Shown here: piece by piece, positions 24,844 through 36,602 of the stretch
How positions within the stretch are numbered: the stretch's first letter is position 1
How the letters are laid out: each line of letters starts with the position of its first letter
Assembly: GCA_963921825.1 (NCBI GenBank)
Contig: OY997591.1
Coordinates: forward strand, 39,391,825-39,455,824
From: Erodium maritimum
Lineage: Eukaryota; Streptophyta; Magnoliopsida; Geraniales; Geraniaceae
Direction of reading: 5' to 3'
DNA length: 64,000 bases
Made by a program: the position numbers and the translations under genes
Notes under the pieces: model-generated
Told to the model about the DNA's origin: nothing
What the model saw: only the letters and a program-made list of their open reading frames with translations
The model's database searches: none

Positions 24844-26355
24844 CTAGGTGGCCTCATGGCCGGCGTACGGCCTCTCAATCCTGGAATCAGTAACTGCAAA
24901 GACTCGGCCCTGTCGTGCCGGCGGTCCTCCTCTAGGTGGTGGGGGAAGGGCCACCCGCTGCTCAGCTCTCGGCTGGTGCCTCTGACCTGCTGCTCCCGCC
25001 GCTGGGCGCGGAGCTCTCTGCTGCGGTGCCTGACGTGGTCTGACAGGGGGCGCAGGGCGAATCTGAGTCTGCTGGGGCCTCGGTGCAGGCGCTCTGCCAG
25101 CTATCTCAGGGCACGCCCGGATGAAATGATCAGATCGACCACACATGAAGCATCCTCTCAGGTGTGGTACCTTAGGACACGCACGCATGAAGTGGTCGGC
25201 GCTGCCACAGTGAAAACACCCCCTCGGCGCAATAGGCTGTCTAACTCCGGTCCCCTGGGGACGACCATCGTGACGCTCTACAGGTCCATTGCCCCTCGGA
25301 CAGTCTCGTGCCAGGTGACCCTGCTGTCCACACTGAGGACACAGCTGTGCCACCGGGGCGGGTCCAACTGACGCGACGGCCCTTGCTCGGCGCATGCCAT
25401 CCTGCTGAAACTGAGGCTGAAAGTGTCCTGCAACTCTCTGTCTGCGGCGGTCTCGATGGTCAGACGGCTGCAAAAAGCTACTCGGCCTAGGCCTGGTCTC
25501 TCGCACTCAGGTAGTATCTCTGAAATGTCTCTCCATAGCCAAAGCCTGATCCAAGAGTGTGGAGTAATCTGTGGTCCTGAAAGCGATAACCCTGTCGGCT
25601 ATCGACGGGATGAGCCCGTTCTCAAACCTCCTGCAACGGTCATCCGCAGTCTGCACCAACTCCGGCGCGAAGCGGGCCAAAGAAGTGAACCTCACTGCAT
25701 ACTCAGAAACACTCAAACCCCTCTGACGCAAATCCAGAAACTGCTGGCGCCGATCATCCCGAATGGAGCGAGGGAAGTACTGCTCCAAGAACAGCCTGCT
25801 GAACAATTCAAAATCACTGCCAACCCTCTCATGCACTGACTGCCACCAGTAGTAGGCCTCTCCCTCAAGCTGAAAAGTGGCGAACGAAACCCTCAGAAGC
25901 CCCGCCGATACCCCAGAAGTATCGAGGTTGCGGGTAACCCGCTCCAACCAACCTGAAGCCGCCTCGGGGTCAGCTCCCCCGGAGTAGGTCGGCGTACCAA
26001 GTCTGCGAAACTCTCAGAGCGACTGGGCCATGAGACTGTCCAACTGTCCTGGCCTCTCTCCAACATCTGCTGACGCAACAGGCACGAGCTCTGGTGCCGG
26101 TGCGGTAGTCCTCTGCTGCGCACTCAAGGCTGCTAGCACAACGCGAACCACCTCCTCGAGAGGGGTCGCCTGAGTCGGCTCTGCGACTGGAGATGTCCTG
26201 GGTGGCGACCCTGCTGGTCCGCCCTCAAAACGCTGATGCCCTGTGGAAGCAGCATCCTGGGAGTCAGCTGTCCCCTCCTGCTCAACGGCAGGTGCCTGAC
26301 TCGGACCCCCAACTGGGCGGCTCCGGGTACCTCTATGAACATACGTACGAGCCAT
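24844..26355 (-). pseudogene. Retrotransposon gag with three CCHC zinc knuckles, broken
   Basis: Likely starts at ATG 26353-26355 (MARTYVHRG). The N-terminal part is low-complexity, Pro/Ala/Gln-rich. A frameshift near 26010 leads into the Ty3/gypsy capsid domain (about 25950-25510), with LEQYFPRSIR and FTSLARFAPE as family-typical strings. A TGA at about 25505 interrupts it. The frame then continues through a basic region and three CX2CX4HX4C knuckles: CPQCGQQGHLARDC, CFHCGSADHFMRAC and CFMCGRSDHFIRAC. It ends in a Pro/Arg/Gln-rich tail with VFAVTDSR before the TAG at 24841. Gag would form the particle and bind element RNA. With a frameshift and stops it is a pseudogene. The three tandem knuckles are intact. 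Confidence 0.92.
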
Positions 26356-27977
26356 GTCGCCTATCCGCCTGCACGGATAACGCACATGTTCAGTACTTAG
26401 TTCAACAACGGTTCTCACACGTCACAAGGCCAAACACACACGCGCCTACACAAGTCACCCACAGATACGCCCCTCACACTAGTAGATATATATATACTCA
26501 TATAATATAGCACCCAAGTTCGCATCTCTATGCGTCACACAGCAACAACCAGCGATTTAGCAATCAACACCAACTCCCACAGGAGGGTTCAATCAAACAA
26601 AGAAATCCACTCCCACAGGAGGATTCAATCAATCAAAGAAATCCACTCCCACAGGAGGATTCAATCAATCAAAGAAATCCACTCCCACAGGAGGATTCAT
26701 TCTCAAGCGCACCACACAAAAGGCACAACACAACAGGCATACCCCTTGCTCGGGTACCCTTTCATAAAGAGGGGTTTAGTACTTAACACAATTCAGTTCC
26801 AAAGTCACCCTTAACCTTTTCTTCCCCTCCATGAATTCCCATTTCTTAACTTTTACTCAAACCTTTTCATGTCGATCTCATGTTGTTACAATCTGATTCA
26901 GGCGTCCCCGAACCTCATTGTAACAACTTGACATCAAAACATCACGCTCGACTACAGTGGCGCCCCTGAGTCAACAGTGATGGTGTAAACATTTTAGTTC
27001 TACTGAAAATTCGGCATGACCCATTCGTATTTCCCTTAACCCTCCGCTTAAGCGGGACAACCACCAATACAAATTCACAAGGTACAAGTCCAGAGAGTTC
27101 TCATGCTCTTTCAAGACATCACACAGTCAAAATAACGGAGTTCTCATGCTCCTAAGGTACACAACGCAATCAATGAACGGAGTTCTCGTGCTCCCAATTA
27201 CTACGGGGTACTCGTGCCCCAAACTCGCCACACATGGGCCTACGGGATTCTCGTGTCCCAAATTCGCCACCTCATCGGGCATAGGGGATACTCGTGTCCC
27301 AAAATCGCCACCTCAGCGGGCATAGGGGATACTTGTGTCCCAAAATCAACAATCAACCACGCTCGCAACTTACCGAGTCATCAACTCGTAAGCCAGCCAA
27401 AGAATGCTCGCAACCTCCCCGAGGCCAGCCAAAGACACCAACCTTAGTACACAGGCTCTCATGGCCACCCAAACACAAACAACCACACGGCTCTCACGGC
27501 CACTCAAACCAAAGGCAAAGACACGGGTTCGACGACCCACTCATAGTTCTCCTACAACGGGATATGGGGTTCTCGTGCTCCACCCGAAACGCTCAATAAC
27601 GGCATGCATGGAGTACTCATGCTCCAGCTCAACAGTCAATCACAATTCAACACTTGACCAGGACCAAACCACAACTTGAAATTTTTTCGAAGTAATACGC
27701 CAAAGGGCAAACACCACTAACTGTTGGCTCACACTATCATGTATGCATAGCGGGTCAGTCATTGACCGTCAATCCAATTCCGATCTCAACCATTCGGCTT
27801 CACTGATCATTAGGGAGAGGATACCAATTAAGTAATGCAAACATTGTAGTGCAAGATTTCAATTAGGACAACCCTTAAAGCAACTCAAGGCTCAAACTTC
27901 CTAACTCTACCCACCTAATTGACTTCGGTCCGAGGTTTGAAAATCAGTTCAAAAGGCACCTGTTTCAAATGAAACCA
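26356..27977 (-). mobile_element. 5' leader of the type III element
   Basis: About 1.6 kb lies between the PBS and the gag ATG with no plausible coding region. It holds a 36-bp minisatellite (26574-26717), repeated short blocks around GGAGTTCTCATGCTCC, GGGATACTCGTGTCCC and similar (about 27085-27620), and fragments resembling the LTR minisatellites (ACTTACCGAG...AGCCAGCC near 27370-27430). The sequence near 26890-26990 has a counterpart in the leader of the type II elements (about 55310-55400). Confidence 0.75.
26574..26717 (-). repeat. 36-bp minisatellite, four copies
   Basis: Units start at 26574, 26610, 26646 and 26682 with CTCCCACAGGAGG as the core. They are nearly identical except for two or three changes in the first. 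The period is a multiple of three, so the + strand shows a 12-residue repeat, but nothing suggests it is translated. Confidence 0.9.
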
Positions 27978-27992
27978 GGCTCTGATACCAAA
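27978..27992 (-). promoter_or_regulatory. Primer-binding site, initiator tRNA-Met type
   Basis: The minus strand reads TTGGTATCAGAGCC directly after the LTR end at 27994. This is complementary to the 3' end of plant initiator tRNA-Met, the usual minus-strand DNA primer of plant Ty3/gypsy and Copia elements. It fixes the orientation of the type III element and the inner edge of its 5' LTR. Confidence 0.93.
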
Positions 27993-27993
27993 T

Positions 27994-30607
27994 TGTCACG
28001 CCCCAAATCCGGTTCTTGCCCGGACTCGAGGCTTGACTAGTAAAATATAAATGAAGGAGATAACAATTTAAATCAAGTTCCAGAAAACTCCAATAAACAA
28101 CTCAAATTCACAAAATGTAGTTCAAAACATGAATAACCCTCCAGGGGTGTAATAATAAACCTCCACAGTTTGGTTCAAAACATAAAAATGTAAAGTATGA
28201 AGTCTCTATCAAGTACCCCCACCGAGAAGCGCCCAAGCCTCTACTCCTCAATCAAGCCTGTAGACACAACAGTGAAACATAGGGGTGAGCTCACGCTCAG
28301 TAGGGAAAACGCATAACATGGTGAACCTTAAACTCAAAGAATCAACGGCAATGCCCACAAGATCCATAATTCACCGACACAGTCCACAAGGTAATTCATA
28401 ACATTACAAGTAGATTCTTTGGTAAAGTTAACATATAGCTCTTAACAATCAGAGACAATAGATAAACCAAACAATGCCGTGGCACATGAAGTCACCACCC
28501 TCCGATCCACATCTTACGTGTCCTCTCGGATTTTCCCTCCAATCCAGAAGAGACGCATATCATTGAGACTATCGGAAACACCCTTCAGGGCACATATTGT
28601 CGGAAGTCTCAGAAACGTCTCCAAGGGATTTTAGATCATCGGGAACCCAGGGCCATACTCCCATAGGAAGCGCACACGTGGGCAATTTAATGATAAGCAG
28701 TTAATAATTGAATAACGCACTCAACCGAAATATGAAGTAATACAAGCTCAACAACCACCAATCCAAGTCCACACACGGCTCAACCATCACCAATTAACCA
28801 CGACACATAGTACACGAATCACGCAACCATAGCACACCAAATACACAATTCCAACTTACCGTTCACTTACCAGTTTCGAACCACCGGGGCATCGATCACC
28901 TGATTGCACCGCTCGGTACAACCAGTCATACTCGATACCCCCAACAACCAATCAAGTAAATCAAATAATCATTCGAATACAATCAACGAGCAAGTACGAG
29001 TGTGATCAACTAAATCATAAAGCCTTCAAGGAGCATTCAAGCATGCAATTCCACTAGTTTCATTAGACTCTTTAGCCTATCCACTAATCAATCAACAACC
29101 AAGCATGTGATCCTAACACACAACTAATCCGAGGGCTTTGCCAAGGCTCCTCTACCAGACAATCATATCCCAAGTATTGAAAGCGAATTACACTAGTGAT
29201 TGGCATCCTAATCGGTCACCACTAGACTCTTCCGGTTATTAGCAATTGAAAGACGATTAAGCTAGTTATTCGCATCCTATATGCATATCTAGGACCTTTT
29301 CCAATTTTATTAACCTCGCATGCATACTAAGCATCATAAACGAGAGGTTAAGGCTTTCCCTACCTCAAGGTCCTCCTCTTCAACGCTTTGATGAAGCCCG
29401 GTGATCACCACTTTGCTCTTCCCTCGGGTCTTGGCGTGATCCTTGCTCCTCTAGCTCGATCCCCAAAGTCTTGGACACAAGGAAACAATAATTAGACTCC
29501 ACTTAAACAGCAAGAAAGACCCCCAAAACCCTTCCAAAGTTCAGCTCAAAACCAAGATGTAAAACCTTCGAAAAACCCCCAAGAAACCCTCACCCTGGTG
29601 GGTCACGGACCTGGTCACGGATCCGTGATGGCAACCCTCACGGTCACCGTCACGGAGCCGTGACGAGTGCCGTCACGGACTCCCTCACGGAGCCGTGACG
29701 CCGCCCGTCACGGGATCCGTCACGCACCAGGGCAGTTTCGCCCTTCTTCAACCTCCAGCTCCAAAACTCCGAAAAACCACCATCAAACCCAGAAATTTAC
29801 CCTTTCCAACCCCCAAAACAGTCCAAATCCTTCAATACTCCTCTACCCATGGTAGGAATCAACACACAAACAAGTTTCCAATGATTCATCAAATCAAACC
29901 CACTTCAAAATCTCCAACCACTATTGATTTCTCAATAAAAACTTCACCAAGCTCTTCATCAACACCATCTCCCATCATTTCTACTCAAACCCAACATCAT
30001 CTAGCAACTTTCACCCAAAACCCAAGAAAATAGATGAAGAGGAATGAGGATTAGAGAGTTCCATTACCTCTAGGATGTGGAGATGAAGAAGATGCTAGTG
30101 TTTTTGAGGGTGGATGGCTAGAGGAAGACTCCAAATGGCTCCTTCTTCTTTGATTTTCCTTCAAGCTTCCATGAGAGCTCTCCTTCCTTGCTTCCCCTCT
30201 AAGTTTCGGCTACCACAAAGCAAAATGAAATGATTTTGCTTCTCCAATCCAATATAATACCTAGATGTAGTAAATGACCAAAAGCCCTTGATCTAGAAAC
30301 CCATGTAGAAGCTTTTGGGAGGGTAAAATGGTCAAGGACTACTCACTTTTCCCTCCTTCAACCACAAAGAGACATGTGTCCACCTAGGTCATTTAAATTT
30401 CCAAAATAATTTCCAGCACTTTTAAATTTGAAGCTTTAGTCGATATAAAGTCTCGTTTTGACCAAAATTGACTTTATCCAATATTATACTCAAACGAAAG
30501 GGTTTTCTCCCCTGAAGCCAACCGTGATAATGGCTACTTCGTTTGGTTTCCGGAAAAGTCCCGAGTGACTTCCGGAGTCACCGGTTCGACCGGAAGCGGG
30601 TCTTACA
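27994..30607 (-). mobile_element. 5' LTR of the type III element, 2614 bp
   Basis: The minus strand begins TGTAAGACCCGCTTCCGG at 30607 and ends GGGGCGTGACA at 27994, with the PBS immediately inside. It lacks the long U5 similarity shared by types I and II, but keeps the last bases and a hairpin block GTGAGC...GCTCACCCCTA followed by CTACAGG (about 28255-28300). A cluster of inverted repeats based on TCACGGATCCGTGA spans about 29595-29725. The matching 3' LTR is missing, so the element was truncated on its left. Confidence 0.9.
29595..29725 (-). repeat. Cluster of TCACGG/CCGTGA inverted repeats in the type III LTR
   Basis: A perfect 14-bp palindrome TCACGGATCCGTGA lies at 29615-29628. At least three close variants follow, such as TCACGGAGCCGTGA, with separate TCACGG half-sites between them. 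A related cluster is in the leader of the element at 47583 (about 48470-48580). No function can be assigned from sequence. Confidence 0.75.
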
Positions 30608-30979
30608 GACTGATCGAAGAAGAAACCGTGGCTCGGGTGGGGGAGAAAGGACGGCGGCGGGTTGAACGGGAGGTTAGGAAAGGGAGGTCGCTGGCCGAAT
30701 TGGCCCCTCCTCCTGGATACGGTCTTAGATACATACGATAGAGATGTTGTGAGGTCCGGGGCTCAAAATAATGCATTTAGCTTTAGGCCATTTTTTCCCA
30801 TATAGGCTTGTTGGCCTCCCGAAATCGCAAACTTTTTGTGTAATTTGGGCATCTAAACGGACCCGAATTGACCCTTCCTCCTGGCTACGGTCTTAGATAC
30901 ACACGATAGAGATGTTGTGAAGTCTGGGGCTCAAAATCGCAAACTTTGTTTGTTTTTTTTTTTTGAAGCGGTCTTCACA
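30608..30979 (-). mobile_element. Probable outer (5') end of the split type II-like LTR
   Basis: Non-satellite DNA between the type III LTR and the satellite. Its right edge, read on the minus strand, is TGTGAAGACCGCTTCAAAAA. This resembles the LTR starts TGTAAAACCCGCTTC (type II) and TGTAAGACCCGCTTC (type III), so 30979 is likely a true LTR terminus. It contains a diverged direct repeat of about 72 bp (30697-30769 and 30864-30936, period about 167 bp) and a T-run at about 30952-30964. Joined in thought to 21803-24238, it would complete an LTR of about 2.8 kb interrupted by the type III element. No coding region is recognised. Confidence 0.5.
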
Positions 30980-33096
30980 AGTTGTGTATACAAATAGATA
31001 TTCCTATTAAAGTACCCCAACTACTGTGAGAACCCAATCCGAGACCGTTTGGGCTCCAAACAAGTTTTTCTCTCATCTAGACATACTATAGTATGTAAGA
31101 TATAAATAGGAGTAACAAATTATTCTTTTTGTCCATTATATGACTCATATGGGCCTCTGGTTGTGTATAGACATTGATATGCCTGTTAAAGTACCCCACC
31201 AACCGTAGAAAAACTCAATCCGAGACTGTTTGTGCTTCAAACAAAATAGCCTCTAATATGGACATACACTAGTATTTAAGAAATCAATAGGAGTAACAAA
31301 TTGTTCTTTTTTTCCATTAAATGACTCATATGGGCCTCTAGCTGTGTATACAAATAGATATTCCTATTAAAGTACCCCAACTACTGTGGAAGCCAATCCG
31401 AGACCGTTTGGGCTCCAAACAAGTTTTTCTATCATCTAGACATACTATAGTATGTAATATATAAATAGGAGTAAAAAATTGTTCTTTTTATCCATTAAAG
31501 GACTCATAACGGCCTCTATTTGTGTATAGACATTGACATGCCTATTAAAGTGCCCCACCATGCGTGGAAAAACTCAATCTGAGACTGTTTGTGCTTCAAA
31601 CAAAATAGCCTCTCATCTAGACATACACTATAGTATTTAAAAATCAATAGGAGTAACAAATTGTTCTTTTTGTCCATTAAATGACTCATATTGGCCTCTA
31701 GTTGTGTAAACAAATAGATATTCATATTAACGTACCCCAACTACTGTGAGAACCCAATCCGAGACCGTTTGGGCTCCAAACAAGTTTTTCTCTCATCTAG
31801 ACATACTATAGTATGTAAGAAATAATTAGGAGTAACAAATTGTTCTTTTTGTCCCTCAAAGGACTCATAAGGGACTCTATTTGTGTATAGACATTGATAT
31901 GCCTATTAAAGTGCCCCACCAACCGTGGAAAAACTCAATCCGAGACTGTTTGTGCTTCAAACAAAATAGACTCTCATCTAGACATACACTATAGTATTTA
32001 AGAAATGAATAGGAGTAACAAATTGTTCATTTTGTCCATCAAATGACTCATATGGGCCTCTAGTTGTGCATACAAATAGATATGCCTATTAAAGTGCCCC
32101 AACTACTGTGGGAAGCCAATCCGAGACCGTTTGGGCTCCAAACAAGTTTTTCTCACATATAGACATACTATAGTATGTAAGAAATAAGTAGGAGTAACAA
32201 ATTGTTCTTATTGTCCCTCAAAGGAGTCATAAGGGCCTCTAGTTGTGTATAGACATTGATATGCCTATTAAAGTACACCACCAACCGTTGAAAAACTCAA
32301 TCCAAGAACGTTTGTGCTTCAAACAAAATAGCCTCTCATCTAGACGTGCACTATAGTATTTAAAAAATCAATAGGAGTAACAAATTGTTCTTTTCGTCTA
32401 TTAAATGACTCATATAGGCCTCTAGTTGTGCATACAAATAGTAATTCCTATTAAAGTATACCAACTATTGTGGGAACCCAATCCGAGACCGTTTGGGCTT
32501 CAAATAAGTTTTTCTCTCATCTAGACATACTATAGTATGTAAGAAATAAATAGGAGTAACAAATTGTTCCTTTTGTCCCTCGAAGGACTCATATGGCCTC
32601 TAGTTGTGTATACACATAGATATGCCTATTAAAGTACTCCACCAACCATGGGAAAACTCAATCTGAGACCGTTTGTGCTTCAAACAAAATAGCCTCTCAT
32701 CTTGACATACACTATAGTATTTAAGAAATCAATAAGAGTAACAAATTGTTCTTTTAGTCCATTAAATGACTCATATGGGCCTCTAGTTCTGTATACAAAT
32801 AGATATTCCTTTTTAAAGTACCCCAACTACTGTGAGAACCCAATCCAAGACCTTTTGGGCTCTAAACTAGTTTTTCTCTCTAGACATACTATAGTATGTA
32901 AGATATAAGTAGGAGTAACAAATTGGTCTTTTTGTCCCTCAAAGGACTCATAAGGGCCTCTAGTTGTTTATAGACATTGATATGCCTATTAAAGTACCCC
33001 AGAAATAATTAGGAGTAACAAATTGTTCTTTTTGTCCCTCAAAGGACACATAAAGGCCTCTATTTGTGTATAGACATTGATATGCCTAATAAAGTG
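30980..33096. repeat. Satellite array
   Basis: About twelve A/B monomers of the ~180-bp satellite. The first begins inside the monomer at AGTTGTGTATAC, which does not continue the phase of the left flank at 21802, so DNA was lost or exchanged at that insertion. Near 33000 one monomer is cut short, jumping from AAAGTACCCC to AGAAATAATTAGG. Confidence 0.92.
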
Positions 33097-33724
33097 TGGC
33101 ACGCCTCAATTTCAGTAAACCGAACTAGGGACGCGAACGTTTTAAAAACATAAAAACGCTTGAAACCTGTTTTCATTAAACACTTAAAAATACCAGTTCA
33201 ACAAAATAATAATTACAGTTTAAAACACGTCCCAACAAGTGGACAAAAGTACAAGGTATCCGTCACTAGACTCAAAAGACAAAAATCCGGACTCCGCTCC
33301 TAGCTCCTCAAGCTTCGAGAGCTCACCTAGTCCGTCCCACGAACAGTACATGTAGGAAAAGCAGCTAGGGGTGAGCGTTCGCTCACCACCACGGATAACA
33401 GACTGACTACGGCATAATTAGCAGACAATGCCGGTAACACCAAAACTAAACCAAACACCGGGAATACCATCCCCAAACTCAAGTAACTTAACTGACACAC
33501 AACACGTTACCTTCCTTGACCAACTCAACACTTTTACACGTAAAGTAGACCCGACACAACGATCACGACCTCTCCCAAGGACTCGAAAGAAACTACGCAA
33601 CACCAAACAAGATCACAAAGGATCGCAAACCAGCTGCTCAGTAATCTCCCTCACCAGACTCAACCTCAAACTCGTAAAGTAAACCGACACAACCAACAAT
33701 GACCTTCCCCAAAGACACGAACCC

Positions 33725-33950
33725 GGATCAGGCTAGCCGAAGAATGCTCAGAACCTGCCGAGCCTCGTACACGGATCAGGCCAACCGAAGAATGCTCGTA
33801 ACCTGCCGGGACCCGGTCACGGATCAGGCTAGCCGAAGAATGCTCATAACCTTTCGGGATCCGGACACGGAACAGGCTAGCCGAAGAATGCTCAGAACCT
33901 GTCGAGGCTAGAGTTTGGTCAGGCCAGCCCAAGAATGCTCGTAACCTGCC
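33725..33950 (-). repeat. 48-bp minisatellite in type I LTR (copy b)
   Basis: About four to five units of roughly 48 bp around CAGGCTAGCCGAAGAATGCT, each ending with a variable GGGACCCGG-like tail. It is the counterpart of the 48-bp zones in the other LTRs at the same relative place. Confidence 0.82.
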
Positions 33951-34154
33951 AAAATCCACACCACTCCCCGACACACAGTCGGTTCGGGAAAACACAACCA
34001 CAAACACAAGAAAGTTCAACAAACAGGCACTCAAGGCCACTCAAGACACCTCAATAGTCAAGATTCGGGTTCAACAACCCCACGGGCCATCATGGCCTCC
34101 CAAGACACAACCACTTAACTCACGGGCTCAACAACCCCAAGACGCCAATAATAA

Positions 34155-34530
34155 CACACGGGCTCTCATGGCCACCCAAACTCAACAATAAATACACGGG
34201 CTCTCATGGCCACCCAAACTCAACAATAAATACACGGGCTCTCATGGCCACCCAAACTCAACAGTAAATAATACGGGCTCTCATGGCCACCCAAACTCAA
34301 CAATAAATAATACGGGCTCTCATGGCCACCCAAACTCAACAAATAAATAACACGGGCTCTCATGGCCACCCAAACTCAACAAATAAATAACACGGGCTCT
34401 CATGGCCACCCAAACTCAACAAATAAATAACACGGGCTCTCATGGGCACCCAAACTCAACAAATAAATAACACGGGCTCTCATGGCCACCCGAACTCAAC
34501 AATGAATAACACGGGCCCTCATGGCCACCC
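34155..34530 (-). repeat. ~38-bp minisatellite, about ten copies
   Basis: Near-identical units around GGGCTCTCATGGCCACCCAA with AACTCAACAATAAATA spacers, varying between about 36 and 40 bp by a few bases in the A/T-rich spacer. The same unit is present in fewer copies in the other LTRs of types I and II. Confidence 0.9.
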
Positions 34531-34740
34531 AAGACACCAACAATTAAACAATCAACCTCCGGCTTAACCCAAGCCTCCAACAATCCTACTATCAACAGTT
34601 TCACAGTCAACCTCCGGGCATGGTCATATGCCTCCAGTAAAACAATTATCGCTAAGTTCTCTACTCCTACGACACCACTAAGTGTCACATGCCTTTTCAA
34701 TAATTACTAAGTTCCCGTAACATGTCTTTCTAATAAATGC

Positions 34741-35000
34741 TACAATCCCGTATCATGCTTTTCTAGTAATTACCAAGTTCCCGTAGCATGCCTTTCTAAT
34801 AAACGCTACAATCTCGTATCATGCTTTTCTAGTAATTACCAAGTTCCCGTAGCATGCCTTTCTAATAAATGCTACAATCCCGTATCATGCTTTTCTAGTA
34901 ATTACCAAGTTCCCGTAGCATGCCTTTCTAATTAATGCTACAATCCCGTATCATGCTTTTCTAGTAATTACCAAGTTCCCGTAGCATGCTTTTGTAATAT
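34741..35000 (-). repeat. 66-bp minisatellite, about four copies
   Basis: TACAATCCCGTATCATGC recurs at 34741, 34807, 34873 and 34939, exactly 66 bp apart. Each is followed by CAAGTTCCCGTAGCATGC. In the LTR at 14302 the matching sequence occurs essentially once, so this is an expansion private to this copy. Confidence 0.92.
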
Positions 35001-35269
35001 TTAAATAAACCTATTCAACCCACGACACCCCGGTCTCACATGCAATTCTACTGTTAACTTTCCCCAGTCAGGGCCGAGATCCGGCTACTTTTCCCTACCT
35101 CGTGCGTGTTCTCCCAAAAGCCAAACCACGAGCTCCGGTGATGATCTCAGTCACTCACCCAGCTTTCCCTTGCCTCGGTCCGTGGCACGATCTAAAGGAA
35201 CACAATTTAAAGTCACTAAACAACTCGCAGGAATAAACCGAAAACCATTAAACTCGATGCCCAAACTTA

Positions 35270-35440
35270 ACCCCGACAATGTCGATCACTCCCAAACTTC
35301 CCAATTACTCGACATTGTCGATAAAGGACCCGTAAAGGCCCGATTCGCCCGACATGGCGAATCTGCCCGGGTTTTGTTAATTGCCTTCCGGGGCTCCAAA
35401 AGCCCCCGTTTTCGTTTCTACGGTCTTAGAATAGTTCAAG
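35270..35440 (-). promoter_or_regulatory. Conserved three-hairpin island in type I LTR (copy b)
   Basis: Reverse-orientation equivalent of 15481-15645, with CGACAATGTCG...CGACATTGTCG, the GATTCGCC/GGCGAATC stem and the GGGGCT/AGCCCC stem all present. The + strand is open across it (35170-35490), matching the antisense frame of copy a. I read this as conserved DNA or RNA structure rather than a protein gene. Confidence 0.58.
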
Positions 35441-36602
35441 GAACCCAATGTACTTGCCCGAATCGAATCCCGACTCCCGAGTCAATTTAATGACGTTTAA
35501 AGTTTCTAAACCCGATAAATTACAACTTCTCCAATTTAATTCCAATTTTCGATTCGGTTAAGGGTAAATGGTCCGGGGAACGTTTTAAACCACCCGAACG
35601 ATAAAACCCGAGCACCCGAGCACGTGGGCCCCACCCACACTACTTGGCCGAGCCCTAGGGTTTAAGGGGAGGCTCGGCCACCACGTGGTGGCTGCTGCCA
35701 GCTCCGGCCAGCCACCTCATGGCCGGCCGGCCACCACCCACGGTGGCCGGAGCTCTTCCCGAGCCTCCGGTCACCGGAAAACGTCATCTCTTCCCTCCAA
35801 ACACCTCCAAAACGTCCCCAACAATTCCCCCAACACCAAAACCACCTTAAACTAATAGTTTCACCCAAACCCTAACATTTGAAAACTATCAAAATGACGA
35901 TCGGTTCGGTGCTTACCCAAGAGGAGAACGAGGGGAAGACAATTGCTCTTCGTCTTGAAACGATCCAAGGGTTGGATACTCTTCAACCCTAGCTTTCCCT
36001 CTCTTCCTTTTTCTTTTTCTTCTCCTTCTCTCTCTAAACTCTCTCTTCTTCTTTCTAATTTAATTAAACTAACAACAAAACCCTTTTTCTCTCCTTTAAC
36101 CCCTTAATTTCGGCCAACACACCTCCTCCACAGCTTTTCCCCCCAAAACTAACACCACCATATAAATGACAAGTATCAAGGTGGGTCCCACACCTTTTGG
36201 TAAATATCTAGTTGACATTTTCCAATCAGTTTTGCGAAAAACGGACGTTTCGGGCCCCGAACGGGCACTTTTCCCAAGAAATTACGAAACTTGACGGGCT
36301 ACAAGGAAACGGCTCAACTAAGACCGCTGCGACGACGTCTAAGCTTTTCGGATCCAAAACGGTCCTCGAATGGACCAAAACGTCGCTCGGTTGACTTTTC
36401 CAGCGAAAAGTCAACATTTCCCAAATTGATCAGAAAGTTGCCCTGAGTCCCCCGGAACTCACTTTGGTCAATAACGGGGTCAACTTAAGTCCGGTATGAC
36501 ACTCGAGGTCATTTTAGGTTCACTTAACTGTCAGTCTTAAAAATTTTAAATTTTCCTGTTTTTCGCAGGTTTGACTGGCGTTGACCGGGAGTGGTTATTA
36601 CA

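Larger units (their letters stand above)
33097..36602 (-). mobile_element. Solo LTR, type I (copy b), 3506 bp
   Basis: On the minus strand this starts TGTAATAACCACTCCCGG at 36602 and ends at 33097 with a mutated terminus (GGCGTGCCA for GGCGTGACA). It is inserted in satellite at AAAGTG/CCCCACC. The presumed 5-bp duplications, AAGTG (33092-33096) and AAACG (36603-36607), match at only three positions, suggesting an older insertion than the other two solo LTRs. It contains the type I landmarks in reverse: hairpin 33370-33387, a 48-bp minisatellite (about 33725-33950), a ~38-bp array (34155-34530), a 66-bp array (34741-35000), the conserved island (about 35270-35440) and the GC-rich block (about 35650-35770). 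No internal region. Confidence 0.9.

Noticed and set aside
24263-25371. Plus-strand open frames of 90-171 codons over the gag-pol region
   Set aside because: They are shadows of the minus-strand gag and protease frames, which have clear zinc-knuckle and active-site motifs.
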